The notes: a model not told the origin generated them from the letters alone. DNA of 64,000 nt from Hyphococcus sp. (GCA_021776335.1 JAJFGB010000011.1:62001-126000), one strand, 5' to 3'. Numbered from the stretch's first letter, positions 47,981-59,936 are shown. Made by a program: numbers and translations.

Positions 47981-49324
47981 ATGACAAGCGTTAACGATAC
48001 GATTTTTGCAAAAGCGTCAGGCGCTGGCAAAGCTGGTGTTGCGGTTTATCGCCTGTCGGGTGGGCAAGCGCACAGCATCGTCAACAGTTTAGTTGGTAAA
48101 CGGATTATTTACCGCCGGGCGGAGCTTGTTGCTTTTCGCGATCCTCACGATGGATTGTTGATCGATCGCGGTTTGGCCATACTTTTCAAGGGGCCGCAAA
48201 GTTATACCGGCGAGGATGTCGCCGAGCTTCACTTGCATGGCAGTCGGGCTGTGGAGGCGTCCCTCTATGAGGCGCTCCTGGCGGCCGGTGCGAGGCCAGC
48301 GGAGGCTGGCGAGTTCACGCTGCGCGCCCTTAAGAACAACAAGATAGATTTGGCGCAAGCAGAGGCCCTTGCAGACCTTATCGATGCCGAAACAACCCTA
48401 CAAAGAAAGCAGGCTTTGGGTCAGCTGGAGGGGCGGCTGTCGGCGCTGGCGGAGGCTTGGAAAAACCGGCTTTTGGCGGTGATGGCGCCCCTCGAAGCCG
48501 ACATTGATTTCCCCGATGAGGCCGATATTCCTGCCGCGATTGCCGCGCGCGCAGGTCCCGCGATCGCGAACCTTAAAACTGAATTAACCAAGTTTCTTCT
48601 CGATTCTGGACGTGCACGGACGATACGCGAAGGAGTTTCAATTGCGGTGATTGGCCCGCCTAATGCCGGCAAGTCCTCTCTTGTTAACACTCTTGCTGGT
48701 TCGGAGATCGCGATCGTCTCCGACATTGCCGGCACTACGCGCGATGTCATAGAGGCGCGTCTCGATCTAAATGGGGTTATTGCAACCATCGCGGATACAG
48801 CTGGCCTTCGCGAAGCGGCCGGCGATTCGATTGAAGAAGAGGGTATGCGCCGGGCGCGCGGTAGGGCCGACAGTGCCGATACCCGTATTGCGGTCCTCGA
48901 CCCATTAAGCGCCTTTATTTCCAGGGAAACCCTGGCCCTACTCCGGCCTGGCGATTTTTTGGTCTGGTCACGGGCGGACTTCAACCCGGTCATCCCCGAA
49001 GATATTGTTCCGGAGGGTGTTAAAGCCTTTGTTTTATCTACGAAAACTGGTCAGGGCATGGAGCAGCTGATTGAAGCTATATCTGTAACTGTGACTGCGC
49101 ATAATAGAGATGACGGCCCCGCTTTGACCCGGCTGCGTCACGTAAAGGCGGTGGAAACCGCAATCGAGGCGCTTGACCGGGCTGAGCGCAATCTCACGGT
49201 TGCCTCTGAGCTCGCCGCGGAGGATGCCCGCCTTGCCGCCCGTGCATTAGGGTCAATTACTGGCGCGGTAGGCGTAGACGAAATCCTGGGCGAGATTTTT
49301 TCAAGTTTTTGTATCGGAAAGTAG
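47981..49324 (+). CDS. mnmE: tRNA modification GTPase MnmE
   Basis: DTIFAKASGAGKAGVAVYRLSG; GPPNAGKSSLVNTLAGSEIAIVSDIAGTTRDVIEARL; C-terminal FCIGK. Confidence 0.98.
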   Translation: MTSVNDTIFAKASGAGKAGVAVYRLSGGQAHSIVNSLVGKRIIYRRAELVAFRDPHDGLLIDRGLAILFKGPQSYTGEDVAELHLHGSRAVEASLYEALLAAGARPAEAGEFTLRALKNNKIDLAQAEALADLIDAETTLQRKQALGQLEGRLSALAEAWKNRLLAVMAPLEADIDFPDEADIPAAIAARAGPAIANLKTELTKFLLDSGRARTIREGVSIAVIGPPNAGKSSLVNTLAGSEIAIVSDIAGTTRDVIEARLDLNGVIATIADTAGLREAAGDSIEEEGMRRARGRADSADTRIAVLDPLSAFISRETLALLRPGDFLVWSRADFNPVIPEDIVPEGVKAFVLSTKTGQGMEQLIEAISVTVTAHNRDDGPALTRLRHVKAVETAIEALDRAERNLTVASELAAEDARLAARALGSITGAVGVDEILGEIFSSFCIGK

Positions 49325-49353
49325 GGCCAGGCGCCGGCGCAACCCTGGGCAAT

Positions 49354-49623
49354 TTATGTTCGCTGTCGAAGCGCCGATTTATTCACAAGTCTGCGTTGTG
49401 TGATCGTCTTTAGTTTGCGGGCGGCCAGGTAAAGTGCATTGGCTGCGTCTGTTTCACCGCTCTCCTCCAGATCTCGTGCAGCCCGCTCATAACCAGTGAT
49501 TTTTTCGCGTAGCCTGCGCGCTAGCAACAGCTGGACGCGGCGACGATCGAGCTTAAAATCTACTGAGCCAGTACCGGTATAACGCTTATGCTGTTTCAAT
49601 GATTTCGCCTCAGAAATGGTCAT
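49354..49623 (-). CDS. Small protein of unknown function
   Basis: ATG at 49623: MTISEAKSLKQHKRYTGTGSVDFKLDRRRVQLLLARRLREKITGYERAARDLEESGETDAANALYLAARKL. Confidence 0.55.
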   Translation of the reverse strand: MTISEAKSLKQHKRYTGTGSVDFKLDRRRVQLLLARRLREKITGYERAARDLEESGETDAANALYLAARKLKTITQRRLVNKSALRQRT

Positions 49624-49821
49624 GACCTTGTCCTTCTGAACTTGTTGCGGAGCCTTGTGGGTTGATGGTTGCAGTTCGCGTGCCAGAGAGGAAAAGCTCC
49701 ATATTGAAGCGGTCCGTATAAGGATAATATGGTTAATTTGCCGAGCGAGATTACAGGCAACGCGCCCCGCACGATGAAATGAAAAGGAGCGAGCCTTGAA
49801 TCGCCCGACGGCAACTTTCAA

Positions 49822-49837
49822 TGTTTCACGTGAAACA
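49822..49837. other. parS centromere site (TGTTTCACGTGAAACA)
   Basis: Perfect 16-bp match to canonical parS, non-coding. Confidence 0.95.
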
Positions 49838-50274
49838 AATTTTTGAAATATGCGGTTTCATGGAGAGACCTGCGCTTGGAAAAGTGGGTGGGCAGCAGCG
49901 CGAATAATTTCGTCGGCCAGGGCAAAGGGGTGCGGTAGTACTCAATTGGCAGGTCAAAGAGTGATGTGATTAGCAATGCTGATTTCCATGATATTCAATT
50001 TGCGCCCTGCCCTCCCGTCCGGTGCTTTTGGGCGCGTAGGCGCCGCTGTGTTTCTGGGTGTCCATCGAGAAGTGGCTTCGTGCAAATCTTTCATGCTGGA
50101 GCAATTCCCATGAGGCGGCGTGTCCCCTATAGGGGCGGTCGAGGACAAGGAAATGAAGCGCATAGACGATATGACCGTGATCGACGGCGGGCACCCCGCG
50201 CGCAGAGGCGCGCAGATCTTGATTTGCATGCCCGCCATGTTGGGGCGCAAAGCGCGGGCATCTGGATGGAATCG

Positions 50275-52239
50275 ATGAAAAGCTACGACGTTATAGTCAT
50301 TGGCGGCGGGCATGCGGGCTGTGAGGCAGCCGCGGCGGCCGCGCGCGCCGGCGCAAAGACACTACTTGCAACCCACCGCCTCGATACGATCGGTGAAATG
50401 TCCTGCAACCCTGCAATTGGGGGATTGGGCAAGGGCCATCTCGTGCGGGAAATCGATGCGCTTGACGGCCTCATGGGCCGGGTCATCGACCGGGCGGGAA
50501 TCCAGTTCCGGATGCTCAACCGGTCTAAGGGTCCCGCAGTGCGCGGTCCTCGCGCCCAGGCTGACCGGGCGCTTTATCGGCGACACATGCAACAGATGCT
50601 GGCTGAAGTCGAAAACCTCGACATCGCTGAAATTGCGGTAGAGGATCTGCGGGTTGAAAATGTTCCACGTGGAACAGTTGAAAAAAGCGACCCATCGGCA
50701 AGCGATGCAACTGCCGGGAATGTGGACCCGGCAGGGTCGCAAACACGCGTGACCGGCATTGTTGGCGCTGATGGGGCTGAAATCGCAGCCGGCGCCGTGA
50801 TCCTGACCACCGGCACGTTTCTAAAGGGCGTCATCCATATTGGAGACCAACGGATTCCGGCGGGCCGGGCCAACGCTCGAGCTGTGGGCGGCGTGGAACC
50901 GCCGGCGCTGGGCCTCTCGGAAAGGCTTTATGTGAGTGGCCTGCGCATGGGCAGACTTAAAACCGGCACCCCTGCCCGTCTTGATGGTCGAACGATTGAC
51001 TGGACCGGCCTTGATATGCAGCCCGCTGACGCTGAACCGGTCCCGTTTTCTTTCCTCACCGACCGGATTGACGTGCCGCAAATACCTTGCGGCGTTACCG
51101 GGACCACTCGGCAAACCCATCGGATTATCGAGGAAAATATCAATAAGTCAGCTGTTTATGGAGGCAGCATTTCGGGGCGCGGCCCTCGATATTGCCCATC
51201 GATTGAAGATAAGGTTGTTCGCTTTGCAGAGCGCGACACGCATCAGATATTCCTTGAGCCCGAAGGGTTGGAGGATCACACGGTTTACCCAAATGGGATA
51301 TCTACCTCTATGCCGGAGGCGGTGCAGGCCGCCTTTCTACAGACCATTCCTGGTCTCGAGCGCGCCGAAGTCATCCGTTATGGATATGCAATAGAGTATG
51401 ATTTTGTCGATCCACGAGGGCTCTCCCCAACCCTCGAGGTGCGGACACTGCCAGGCCTTTTTCTCGCAGGCCAGATCAATGGCACCACAGGATACGAGGA
51501 GGCGGCGGCGCAGGGCCTGATGGCCGGCGTTAACGCCGCTCGCGCGGCCGGCGGCAGCAACCCGTTTTTCCTGGATCGGTCAGAAGCCTATATCGGCGTT
51601 ATGATCGATGACCTTGTAACTCATGGAGTTACAGAACCATATCGCATGTTCACCAGCCGCGCGGAGTACCGCCTCTCCCTTCGAGCTGACAATGCTGATC
51701 AGCGGCTAACCCAGCGCGGCGCCGATATTGGAATCGTCGGATGTGACCGCCTTGAGAAGTTTCAGGTGAAACAGGACTTGTTGGCCAGGGCGCGGGCCTG
51801 GGCCGAGGAGACATCGTTGACGCCCAATGAAGCAGCGAAGCATGGCATCAAGTTGAATCAGGATGGCCGGCGGCGAACGGTTATTGACCTTCTGGCGCTT
51901 CCTGAAGTGAAGTTCGAAGCGCTCGCCGCCATCTGGCCGACCCTGGCGGCGATGCCAACCCTGATCTCCGAGCAGCTTGCTTTCGATTCGCTTTATGCCG
52001 GATATCTTCACCGGCAACAGGCAGATATCGTGGCGTTCAAGCGAGACGAATCGTTACGACTTCCAGACGATCTTGATTATGCGTTGATCAAAGGCCTCTC
52101 CAATGAGGTTCGTCAAAAGCTAATGGATACACGTCCAGCGACCTTAGGCCAGGCCGGGCGCATAGAAGGTGTGACGCCGGCAGCCCTCGCTTTGTTGCTT
52201 GCGTGGACGAAAAAGCAACAACAAAAGGTAGCCTCGTGA
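50275..52239 (+). CDS. mnmG: tRNA uridine-5-carboxymethylaminomethyl modification enzyme MnmG/GidA
   Basis: [62 protein letters not shown]; start at 50275 or 50266 rather than ORF-track 49966. Confidence 0.98.
   Translation: MKSYDVIVIGGGHAGCEAAAAAARAGAKTLLATHRLDTIGEMSCNPAIGGLGKGHLVREIDALDGLMGRVIDRAGIQFRMLNRSKGPAVRGPRAQADRALYRRHMQQMLAEVENLDIAEIAVEDLRVENVPRGTVEKSDPSASDATAGNVDPAGSQTRVTGIVGADGAEIAAGAVILTTGTFLKGVIHIGDQRIPAGRANARAVGGVEPPALGLSERLYVSGLRMGRLKTGTPARLDGRTIDWTGLDMQPADAEPVPFSFLTDRIDVPQIPCGVTGTTRQTHRIIEENINKSAVYGGSISGRGPRYCPSIEDKVVRFAERDTHQIFLEPEGLEDHTVYPNGISTSMPEAVQAAFLQTIPGLERAEVIRYGYAIEYDFVDPRGLSPTLEVRTLPGLFLAGQINGTTGYEEAAAQGLMAGVNAARAAGGSNPFFLDRSEAYIGVMIDDLVTHGVTEPYRMFTSRAEYRLSLRADNADQRLTQRGADIGIVGCDRLEKFQVKQDLLARARAWAEETSLTPNEAAKHGIKLNQDGRRRTVIDLLALPEVKFEALAAIWPTLAAMPTLISEQLAFDSLYAGYLHRQQADIVAFKRDESLRLPDDLDYALIKGLSNEVRQKLMDTRPATLGQAGRIEGVTPAALALLLAWTKKQQQKVAS
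50661..50676. other. Variant parS-like palindrome (TGTTCCACGTGGAACA) within mnmG
   Basis: Perfect 16-bp palindrome differing from parS by a symmetric T>C / A>G pair. Confidence 0.7.
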
Positions 52240-52859
52240 CGCCTGAAGAGTTTGCAGCATCAGTGCATGTTTCACGTGAAACAATGTCGCGGCTTGAAGC
52301 AATGGATCGCGTACTGATTGTATCTTTAGCGCAGCACAACCTGATTGCGCGCTCAACGATTGAGGACCGCTGGCAGCGGCACTACCTTGATGCGGCGCAA
52401 CTTGTTCCGCTTTTACCGGGTGGTGCGAAGAGTCTTTTTGACCTTGGGTCAGGCGCCGGCTTTCCTGGTCTTGTTTTGGCGGCGATGCTCGAAGAAAAGG
52501 ACGTATGCGTCACATTGATCGAGTCGACGGGCAAGAAGGCTGCATTTTTGAACGCGGCGGCGGCGGCGATGGGCCTTTCCAATGTGACGGTCATACCAGC
52601 GCGTGCCGAAAGTTTGTCGATACGGGATCGGCCCGCAATCATCACTGCTCGCGCCCTCGCCCGGCTCGACAAGTTGCTTGGCTATGCATCTGGAATCGCG
52701 GATAAATCGACGCAGCTTTTTTTCCATAAAGGACAAGATGTTGAGGAAGAATTGACCGAGGCATCTAAATCTTGGCATATGGAGGTCATACGCCATCCCA
52801 GTATTACGAGCCCGGGCGCGACTATTTTGGAGATAGGAAATTTACGCCGTGTCCCATAA
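52236..52859 (+). CDS. rsmG: 16S rRNA (guanine-527-N7)-methyltransferase RsmG/GidB
   Basis: GTG overlapping mnmG stop; [46 protein letters not shown]. Confidence 0.97.
   Translation: MTPEEFAASVHVSRETMSRLEAMDRVLIVSLAQHNLIARSTIEDRWQRHYLDAAQLVPLLPGGAKSLFDLGSGAGFPGLVLAAMLEEKDVCVTLIESTGKKAAFLNAAAAAMGLSNVTVIPARAESLSIRDRPAIITARALARLDKLLGYASGIADKSTQLFFHKGQDVEEELTEASKSWHMEVIRHPSITSPGATILEIGNLRRVP
52268..52283. other. parS centromere site (TGTTTCACGTGAAACA) within rsmG 5' end
   Basis: Perfect 16-bp match; in frame it encodes part of HVSRETM. Confidence 0.95.
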
Positions 52860-53661
52860 TTCGAGCGGTTCGCCCCCCAGAATAATTGCCATCGCCAATC
52901 AGAAAGGCGGTGTCGGCAAAACGACGACAGCAATCAACCTGTCGACCGCCCTCGCCGCGGTTGGCGAGCGCGTGCTGCTGATCGATCTTGATCCTCAAGG
53001 CAATGCTTCCACGGGTTTGGGCAGGCGCGCTTCGGATCGCGCGGTTACGACCTATGATGTCATCAGCGGAGAATACAGGCTGGAAGCAGCGGTATTTGAA
53101 ACAGATATTCCGGGCCTGCTGCTTGCCCCTGCAGGCGTTGATCTTGCCGGCGCTGAAGTCGAGCTGATCAATGCGGACCGACGGCATTTTCGCCTCGCTG
53201 ACGCCATTGAAGAATATAGCGCATCAAATGCTGTGACCTATATCCTGATTGACTGTCCGCCCTCCTTAAGCCTTCTGACGGTGAATGCTCTAGCGGCCGC
53301 GGACGCAGTGATCATTCCGCTGCAATGCGAGTTTTTTGCGCTAGAAGGTCTTAGCCAGATTCTCCGCACTATCGATACGGTCCGTGAACGGATTAATCCG
53401 AAAATCGAACTGCAGGGCGTTGTGTTGACCATGCATGATAGCCGCAATAATCTGACAAATCAGGTTGAGGAAGATGTGCGCGCACATCTGAAAGATAAAG
53501 TTTATCGCACGGTTATTCCGCGCAATGTGCGCATTTCCGAAGCGCCGAGCCACGGCAAGCCGGCGCTGCTTTATGATCTCAAATGCCCCGGCAGCCAGGC
53601 CTATATCCAGCTTGCGAGCGAGGTTATTCAGCGCGAGCGCGCGCGCCTCAAAGCAGCGTAA
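52849..53661 (+). CDS. parA: Chromosome partitioning ATPase ParA
   Basis: IAIANQKGGVGKTTTAINLSTALAAVGERVLLIDLDPQGNASTGLG. Confidence 0.99.
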   Translation: MSHNSSGSPPRIIAIANQKGGVGKTTTAINLSTALAAVGERVLLIDLDPQGNASTGLGRRASDRAVTTYDVISGEYRLEAAVFETDIPGLLLAPAGVDLAGAEVELINADRRHFRLADAIEEYSASNAVTYILIDCPPSLSLLTVNALAAADAVIIPLQCEFFALEGLSQILRTIDTVRERINPKIELQGVVLTMHDSRNNLTNQVEEDVRAHLKDKVYRTVIPRNVRISEAPSHGKPALLYDLKCPGSQAYIQLASEVIQRERARLKAA

Positions 53662-53688
53662 TGCGACTATAAAGAAAGGGACGCCATC

Positions 53689-54606
53689 ATGGCCGCCGCG
53701 GAGAAAAAAAAGAGCCATAACAAAGGCTTAGGCCGAGGGCTCGACGCCCTCCTCGGCGATGCCCCGTCGGTAAGAGAGGCTCAAGGCGCTGGCGACGGCA
53801 AGCGCGAGTTGCCGATCGAATTTCTGAAACCCAACGCCGATCAACCGCGCCGGATCTTCGACAAGACAGCAATTGAAGAGCTGGCTGCGTCGATTAAGGC
53901 GCGTGGACTTTTGCAGCCGATTCTGGTCCGGCCCAGAGGGGGCGACAGTTACGAAATTGTCGCCGGCGAACGACGCTGGCGCGCCGCCCAAATGGCGAAC
54001 CTTCATAATGTTGCTGTTATCATCCGTGAGCTGACGGATGAACAGGCGGCTGAAATAGCTCTTATCGAAAATGTGCAACGCGTTGATTTGAATCCCGTTG
54101 AGGAGGCCATCGCTTATAACCGGCTTGCTGATTCTTATGGTCGCACACAGGAAGAAATTTCAAAAGCAGTTGGCAAATCCCGCAGCCATGTCGCCAACAT
54201 GATGCGGCTCACAAACCTGCCGGAAAAAGCACTTAACGCACTGAGCGCTGGCGCCATTAGCATGGGGCATGCGCGCGCCCTTTTGGGAAGCGCTGATCCC
54301 GACCTCGTATGCGAAAGGGTTGTTAAAAACGGCCTCTCAGTGCGTGAAACTGAGCGTCTCGTGAAAGAATTTGACGGCAGCGATCCAGTCAAGCTTAAAA
54401 AGGGCAAAAGCCAAGCAAAAACAACGGCATCGCTCGCAAGCAAGGACGCTGATACGCGGGCGCTGGAGCGCGATCTGGCGGCTATTTTGGGCCTTGAGGT
54501 CAATATTGACCACAAATCCAAGGGCGCTGGCGCAGTGACGCTGAAATACATGACCCTCGATCAGCTTGACGACATTTGCCGCCGCCTCATGGGCGCCCGC
54601 GCTTAG
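53689..54606 (+). CDS. parB: Chromosome partitioning protein ParB
   Basis: KGLGRGLDALLGD; YEIVAGERRWRAAQMA; ALIENVQRVDLNPVEEA. Confidence 0.99.
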   Translation: MAAAEKKKSHNKGLGRGLDALLGDAPSVREAQGAGDGKRELPIEFLKPNADQPRRIFDKTAIEELAASIKARGLLQPILVRPRGGDSYEIVAGERRWRAAQMANLHNVAVIIRELTDEQAAEIALIENVQRVDLNPVEEAIAYNRLADSYGRTQEEISKAVGKSRSHVANMMRLTNLPEKALNALSAGAISMGHARALLGSADPDLVCERVVKNGLSVRETERLVKEFDGSDPVKLKKGKSQAKTTASLASKDADTRALERDLAAILGLEVNIDHKSKGAGAVTLKYMTLDQLDDICRRLMGARA

Positions 54607-54660
54607 TTGACTCTGGATATTTTCTTTATACTGACCGTAAGCACGATCGGAAATAGCCAG

Positions 54661-55716
54661 TTATCGTTGTGCCATGACCGCAAGTCGCAACGCTGCGCGC
54701 TCGGCGATTTCTTTTTGCGGCGCCCCGGTTGTCTTTGCCTCAAGCTCGGCGTCGATCAGCATCCGCAGCGCAGCATCGAGGCGTGCGCCACGCCATTTGT
54801 GGAGCCGCGCTTCAAACGCGCGTTGTTCGGCAAAAAACACTGGCGGCCGCAGCTTTTTCATGGCGCCTGCCGGGCTGTCGCCCGCTTCAACTAGCTTATT
54901 CGCCGCTTGTAACCGTGCGAAACTGCGTTGCAGAGCGCGCAAAAGACCAATTGGGCTCGCACCCGCTGCCGCCGCCTTGTGGAGCGCTTTTGCTAGTCGG
55001 CGCGGCGCGCCATCCGCGCAGGCGCCTGCGGTGTCGTCCATGGCGTCGCCGAGACCGTCGACAAGAGATGCGCGAACATCTTCGAGTGTCACCGTGCCGG
55101 CGCCAGATCGGAGATTTTTGGGTCCTTTGTAAAGGATGAGTTTATTGATTTCGGCGCGTGAAACGCCGTGATCTTCCCCCAGAATGGAAGCGAGAAGGTC
55201 AAGCGCGTCGTCATCAAAGCCTAAACCCTCGGCGCGGGCAGCTTCGGTTGCCATATTGCGTATATCTGCCGGGCCATCGGGATAACAAGGAAGTGCAGCG
55301 CCGCGCTTTGATTTCTCAAAGGTCTTTCGAACGCCTGAGCGCGGCGTGAGTTCGCCAGCTTCTATGACGACAACGCCATTTGCCTTGACGTGCCCGCCAT
55401 CAAGACCACCAAGGAGATTCGCGATTGCCTTTGCCGACGCCTCGCCAGCTGTCCGCAGGCGGATCACCCGCTCTCCGCCCGCAAATGACAGCGCCGCGGC
55501 TTCATCGCTGAGGCGGCCAGGCTCCGCTTTGAGGTCAGCATCGGTCAATTCGATGTAATTGAAGGGATCTTTGAAGTCAGGAACGATTGCGCGTGCGATT
55601 AAGTCGGCCCGCTCGCGGACGAGCCCTGCGTCAGGTCCGTATATAAGAACAGCGCCAGTGGACTTGTCACGGTCCGCGATGAAGCTATTGATCGCCCGTC
55701 CCTTCAGCGCGACCAT
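54661..55716 (-). CDS. holA: DNA polymerase III subunit delta
   Basis: AVLIYGPDAGLVRERADLIARAIV; position next to lptE/leuS. Confidence 0.95.
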   Translation of the reverse strand: MVALKGRAINSFIADRDKSTGAVLIYGPDAGLVRERADLIARAIVPDFKDPFNYIELTDADLKAEPGRLSDEAAALSFAGGERVIRLRTAGEASAKAIANLLGGLDGGHVKANGVVVIEAGELTPRSGVRKTFEKSKRGAALPCYPDGPADIRNMATEAARAEGLGFDDDALDLLASILGEDHGVSRAEINKLILYKGPKNLRSGAGTVTLEDVRASLVDGLGDAMDDTAGACADGAPRRLAKALHKAAAAGASPIGLLRALQRSFARLQAANKLVEAGDSPAGAMKKLRPPVFFAEQRAFEARLHKWRGARLDAALRMLIDAELEAKTTGAPQKEIAERAALRLAVMAQR

Positions 55717-56315
55717 TATTTTTCCGTGTCTATCCAGGGGGATGGTTCAGGTTCGTCCGGCAGGACGCTGTCGGGTTCAGTTTCTTCTTCGCCGGAAGTG
55801 TCTGCGACGGATGTTTCATCCGAGAACTGGATCAATAAATCCCGCTCGATTTCTTCAGCCAATAGTCGCGACGCTTTTTCCTGCGCTGTTCTTTCGGCGT
55901 AAAGCGTCGAATATTGTGAGCTCACGATATTATAAGAAGTGACGGCATGGGCGCTGCCACTGCTGCGCTTGCCGCTCTCCAAATTGATCAGCACGTAATT
56001 CGCGCGGAGCCGATAATTATAGCGCGTTACAGTGGCGTCAATCTGAACGGCAAGGCGCTCCGCACTCTCCTTAGCGTTGACATAAAGATCGTATTTTGGC
56101 TTCTCTCCGTCCTTAAGAATGATGCGGTCGTTCAATGCATCAGTAATCAGGGTGCGGATGGTTTCCGGAGCGGCAACCTGACGCACCGCGACAAGTTGAT
56201 TGAGCGGTGGAGCGCCATCTGGTGACGTTGCGTAAATAGGACGAAATCCGCAGCCCGTCACGACCAGCATGCCAGCCAAAATCCCTGTGGTAAGGGCGGC
56301 TCCTGAAAGTTTCAT
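55716..56315 (-). CDS. lptE: LPS assembly lipoprotein LptE-like
   Basis: GMLVVTGCGFRPIYATSPDGA; between holA and leuS. Confidence 0.92.
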   Translation of the reverse strand: MKLSGAALTTGILAGMLVVTGCGFRPIYATSPDGAPPLNQLVAVRQVAAPETIRTLITDALNDRIILKDGEKPKYDLYVNAKESAERLAVQIDATVTRYNYRLRANYVLINLESGKRSSGSAHAVTSYNIVSSQYSTLYAERTAQEKASRLLAEEIERDLLIQFSDETSVADTSGEEETEPDSVLPDEPEPSPWIDTEK

Positions 56316-56340
56316 CGATGCTCCTTACATTGAAGCGGCG

Positions 56341-58926
56341 TCAGTTTGCGACAATATTGACGATCCGACCCGGCACCACGACGACCTTGCGAACGGTCTT
56401 GCCGTCAATATGCCGCTTTACGCCCTCCGCCGACAAGGCCAGTTTTTCAACTGTTTCATTATCGGCGTCGACGGCGACCTCTAATTCGGCGCGGCGCTTG
56501 CCATTGACCTGGACCCCAAGGACTAGCGTGTCTCTGGCGAGCAGCGCTGCATTGGCCTTCGGCCAGGGAGCGTCGCAAACAAAGCCGTTTCCGCCAAGCG
56601 TCTCCCAGCACTCTTCGGCCAAGTGGGGCGTAAAGGGGGCAATCATCTGGGTAAGGCTTGCGAGGGCCTCCGCACGCGCCCAATCATCAACATCCGGCGT
56701 CTTTTTAAGGACATTCAAGAACTCATAGATGCGGGCGATGGCCTTGTTAAAGCGGAAGTTTTCGATGTCATCAGTCACGCCAGCGATGGCGCCATGGGTT
56801 GCTTGGCGCATCGACTTCTCGGCGGCGTCAGCAGCCGGTCTCGACAGATCGACCTTTTTCAACAGGCCTTTTGCGGGGCAAACCGTATCCCAAATGCGTC
56901 CAACGAGACGCCATGCGCCGTCGACGCCGGCGTCGGTCCACTCAACATCGCGTTCCGGCGGCGAGTCCGACAGCATGAACCAGCGTGCTGCGTCCGCACC
57001 GTAGGTCTCGGCAATGGCCTCCGGCGAGACGACATTCCTTTTTGATTTCGACATTTTTTCGATTGGGCCGATGGTCACCGGGGCTCCGGTGTCAGCGCGT
57101 CGCGCTGCGCCCTTTTCGACAACCACGTCTTCAGGCAAAAGCCAATCGCCATTCTCATCGCGAAATGTGTGGTGGACGACCATGCCCTGCGTAAACAAAT
57201 TTGCAAATGGTTCGTCTACAGACAGGTAGCCGCACTTCTTCATCAGGCGCGTGAAATAACGCGCATAGAGAAGATGCAGGATCGCATGTTCAATGCCGCC
57301 GATATATTGATCAACCGGCAACCAGTAATCAGCAGCGGTTTTATCAACAGGCGCATCGGGTGCAGGCGCTGCAAAGCGCGCAAAATACCATGAAGAATCG
57401 ACAAATGTATCAAACGTATCGGTCTCACGCGTTCCCTTACCGCCGCACGCCGGACAGTCGACATGCTTCCATGTAGGGTGCCGGTCGAGAGGGTTTCCGG
57501 GTACGGAGAAATCAGCCTCTTCGGGCAATTTTACTGGCAGATCTTTTTCGGGAACAGGGACTATACCGCATTTATCGCAATGGATCGCGGGTATAGGGCA
57601 GCCCCAATAGCGCTGGCGAGACACCCCCCAGTCGCGCAGACGGTATTGGGTTGTGCCCTCACCCCACCCCATCGCTTCGATTTCGGTGATGGCGGCGGCA
57701 ATCCCGTCTTCAATGGAAAGTCCGTCGAGAAACCCTGAATTGTACAACGTTCCCGGGCCAACATAGGCCTCATCGTCGATCTTGAAGGTTGCGCGATCGG
57801 CATCGGGCGGCAACACAACCGGCAAAATGTCGAGGCCATATTTATGGGCAAAATCGAGATCGCGCTGATCGCCGGCCGGACAACCGAAAATCGCGCCGGT
57901 CCCGTATTGCATCAACACAAAGTTGGCGACGTAGACGGGCAGGCGTCGGTCTTCAAATGGATGGGTCACCTGGGCCGGCAAAAGGAAGCCCCGCTTTTCG
58001 GCCTTTTCGACGGCCTCCTCGGATACGCCGGTTTTCAATGACTCTGCGATGAACGCCTGCAATTCAGGATCGTTGTGAGCATAATGCGCGGCCAGTGGGT
58101 GGTCCGGCGCGACAGCGCAAAAGCTGGCGCCAAAGAGTGTGTCGGGGCGTGTTGTGTAAACCTCAAGTCCGCCTTCAAATTCATGCGGCGGAAGGTGTTG
58201 AGATGTTCCGTCAGCGAAACGGAACTTCATCGTCAAGCCTTTTGACTTGCCGATCCAGTTGCGCTGCATCAGTTTCACATTGTCGGGCCATCCGGCTAGC
58301 CGACCGTCATCCAGCGCCGCTAAAAGATCATCAGCCTCATCTGTGATTTTTAAAAACCACTGTGAGAGTTTGCGTCTCTCGACTGGCGCATCGGAGCGCC
58401 AGCCCTTGCCGTCGATCACCTGCTCATTGGCGAGCACGGTTTGGTCAACTGGATCCCAATTGACATAGCTTTCTTTGCGATAGGCAAAGCCGCGACGCCA
58501 GAAATCAAGAAACAGGCACTGCTGTTGCTTGTAGTATTCAGGATCGCAGGTGGCGAATTCCCGGGTCCAGTCAATCGCCAGCCCCATACGCTTCAGCTGA
58601 TCGCGCATGGCGTCAATATTGGCGTAGGTCCATTTTGCCGGGTGGGAGTCGGTCTGCATCGCCGCATTTTCGGCCGGCATTCCGAATGCATCCCAGCCCA
58701 TGGGGTGAAGGACGTTGTAGCCAGACGCCTTTTTGTAGCGCGCAATGACATCGCCCATGGCGTAATTGCGCACATGACCGATATGGATACGGCCCGATGG
58801 ATAGGGAAACATTTCGAGAACGTAATAGTTGGGTTTGTCACTGGCGGTTTGGGCATTGAAGCACGCTGCTTCGTTCCAGCGGCTGCGCCACTTTGGCTCT
58901 ACTTCTTTTGGGTTGTAGCGGGACAT
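56341..58926 (-). CDS. leuS: Leucyl-tRNA synthetase
   Basis: [54 protein letters not shown]. Confidence 0.99.
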   Translation of the reverse strand: MSRYNPKEVEPKWRSRWNEAACFNAQTASDKPNYYVLEMFPYPSGRIHIGHVRNYAMGDVIARYKKASGYNVLHPMGWDAFGMPAENAAMQTDSHPAKWTYANIDAMRDQLKRMGLAIDWTREFATCDPEYYKQQQCLFLDFWRRGFAYRKESYVNWDPVDQTVLANEQVIDGKGWRSDAPVERRKLSQWFLKITDEADDLLAALDDGRLAGWPDNVKLMQRNWIGKSKGLTMKFRFADGTSQHLPPHEFEGGLEVYTTRPDTLFGASFCAVAPDHPLAAHYAHNDPELQAFIAESLKTGVSEEAVEKAEKRGFLLPAQVTHPFEDRRLPVYVANFVLMQYGTGAIFGCPAGDQRDLDFAHKYGLDILPVVLPPDADRATFKIDDEAYVGPGTLYNSGFLDGLSIEDGIAAAITEIEAMGWGEGTTQYRLRDWGVSRQRYWGCPIPAIHCDKCGIVPVPEKDLPVKLPEEADFSVPGNPLDRHPTWKHVDCPACGGKGTRETDTFDTFVDSSWYFARFAAPAPDAPVDKTAADYWLPVDQYIGGIEHAILHLLYARYFTRLMKKCGYLSVDEPFANLFTQGMVVHHTFRDENGDWLLPEDVVVEKGAARRADTGAPVTIGPIEKMSKSKRNVVSPEAIAETYGADAARWFMLSDSPPERDVEWTDAGVDGAWRLVGRIWDTVCPAKGLLKKVDLSRPAADAAEKSMRQATHGAIAGVTDDIENFRFNKAIARIYEFLNVLKKTPDVDDWARAEALASLTQMIAPFTPHLAEECWETLGGNGFVCDAPWPKANAALLARDTLVLGVQVNGKRRAELEVAVDADNETVEKLALSAEGVKRHIDGKTVRKVVVVPGRIVNIVAN

Positions 58927-59083
58927 CAGGAATGTCTTTCGAGATGGTGCGACGCACAAAAACTGCGCAGCCGGGCGTTTCCAGTCAGCCAGTGATCTGT
59001 TTTCTCTGGAATTGCGCCAATAATCCAGTTTCACCCGTGATTCAATCAATCACAGTCGAGCGGCCGGTTATTGGCTTGCGCTC

Positions 59084-59638
59084 TTAGCCGTCGATGACAT
59101 TGAGCCGTAGTTGGCGCGCTCGGGTGAGAATCGCATTTTCGATTTCACGGCCTGTCGCCGGATTAACTGATGCGTCAATCCACTCACTTTCGCCGGCCTG
59201 GCGCTCCTGACGGAACACCGAGACGCGTAAAGCGTCAGCGCGGAGGACGTTGTCCAGAATATAAACATTGGTTTTGAAACGCTCGGTTGGCAGCTCAGGA
59301 TTTACATACCATTCCGTAATGATCAGCCCGGCGATCGGATCGGCAGAAAAAACGGGCAGAAAATCAAGCGTTTCCAGCGAAGCAGCCCAAAGGTACCGGT
59401 TGACGGTGGTCGCCTGGGCGCCCTTTCCGTCCGAGTATGCCGCAAGCGTAGCATTACGATCATTTGACTTGCTGGCGCCGCCACACGCGGCGAGCGTCGC
59501 CGCGCCGCACACAATTGCTAACACCTTGAACATACTGATATTTTCCGAATTCATAATTTTGACCTTGATCCAAATGCGGCCTCTCGCCAGAACGGTGGCA
59601 GGCCGTGGCTTTCCTACCACAACATCGCGATTAGACAA
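59084..59638 (-). CDS. DUF3576-family putative lipoprotein
   Basis: VCGAATLAACGGASKSN lipobox; VNRYLWAASLETLDFLPVFSADPIAGLIITEWY. Confidence 0.85.
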   Translation of the reverse strand: MSNRDVVVGKPRPATVLARGRIWIKVKIMNSENISMFKVLAIVCGAATLAACGGASKSNDRNATLAAYSDGKGAQATTVNRYLWAASLETLDFLPVFSADPIAGLIITEWYVNPELPTERFKTNVYILDNVLRADALRVSVFRQERQAGESEWIDASVNPATGREIENAILTRARQLRLNVIDG

Positions 59639-59936
59639 CGGCCTTAACCGAAGAACGCTTGTTTCCGGGCCCGTCGGGCGCCATTATCTCAATGGTCGTT
59701 GGGTTGTTAACCAAGCGCGCCTTAAGATCGCGGGCTATTTCATGTGGCGGGATTTTGGCAGCGACGGGCTTACAGCGTTACGGTTTTGGAGTGTGGGCGT
59801 TGCGGGGGTGACGATTGCCGGGGTTCCGGCTTGGAAATAAGTCGCTTGAGGCAATTGCGGGGGCAGTTGTTACAGGCGCAGAACTTGCGACGCGGTTTCT
59901 GATGAAAATGATCAGAGCCCAAACTGAAACGGACCG

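Noticed and set aside
49966-50274. Extended N-terminus of the mnmG ORF in the ORF track
   Set aside because: Upstream residues are Arg/Cys-rich and unlike MnmG; the conserved start is [12 protein letters not shown] just after 50275.
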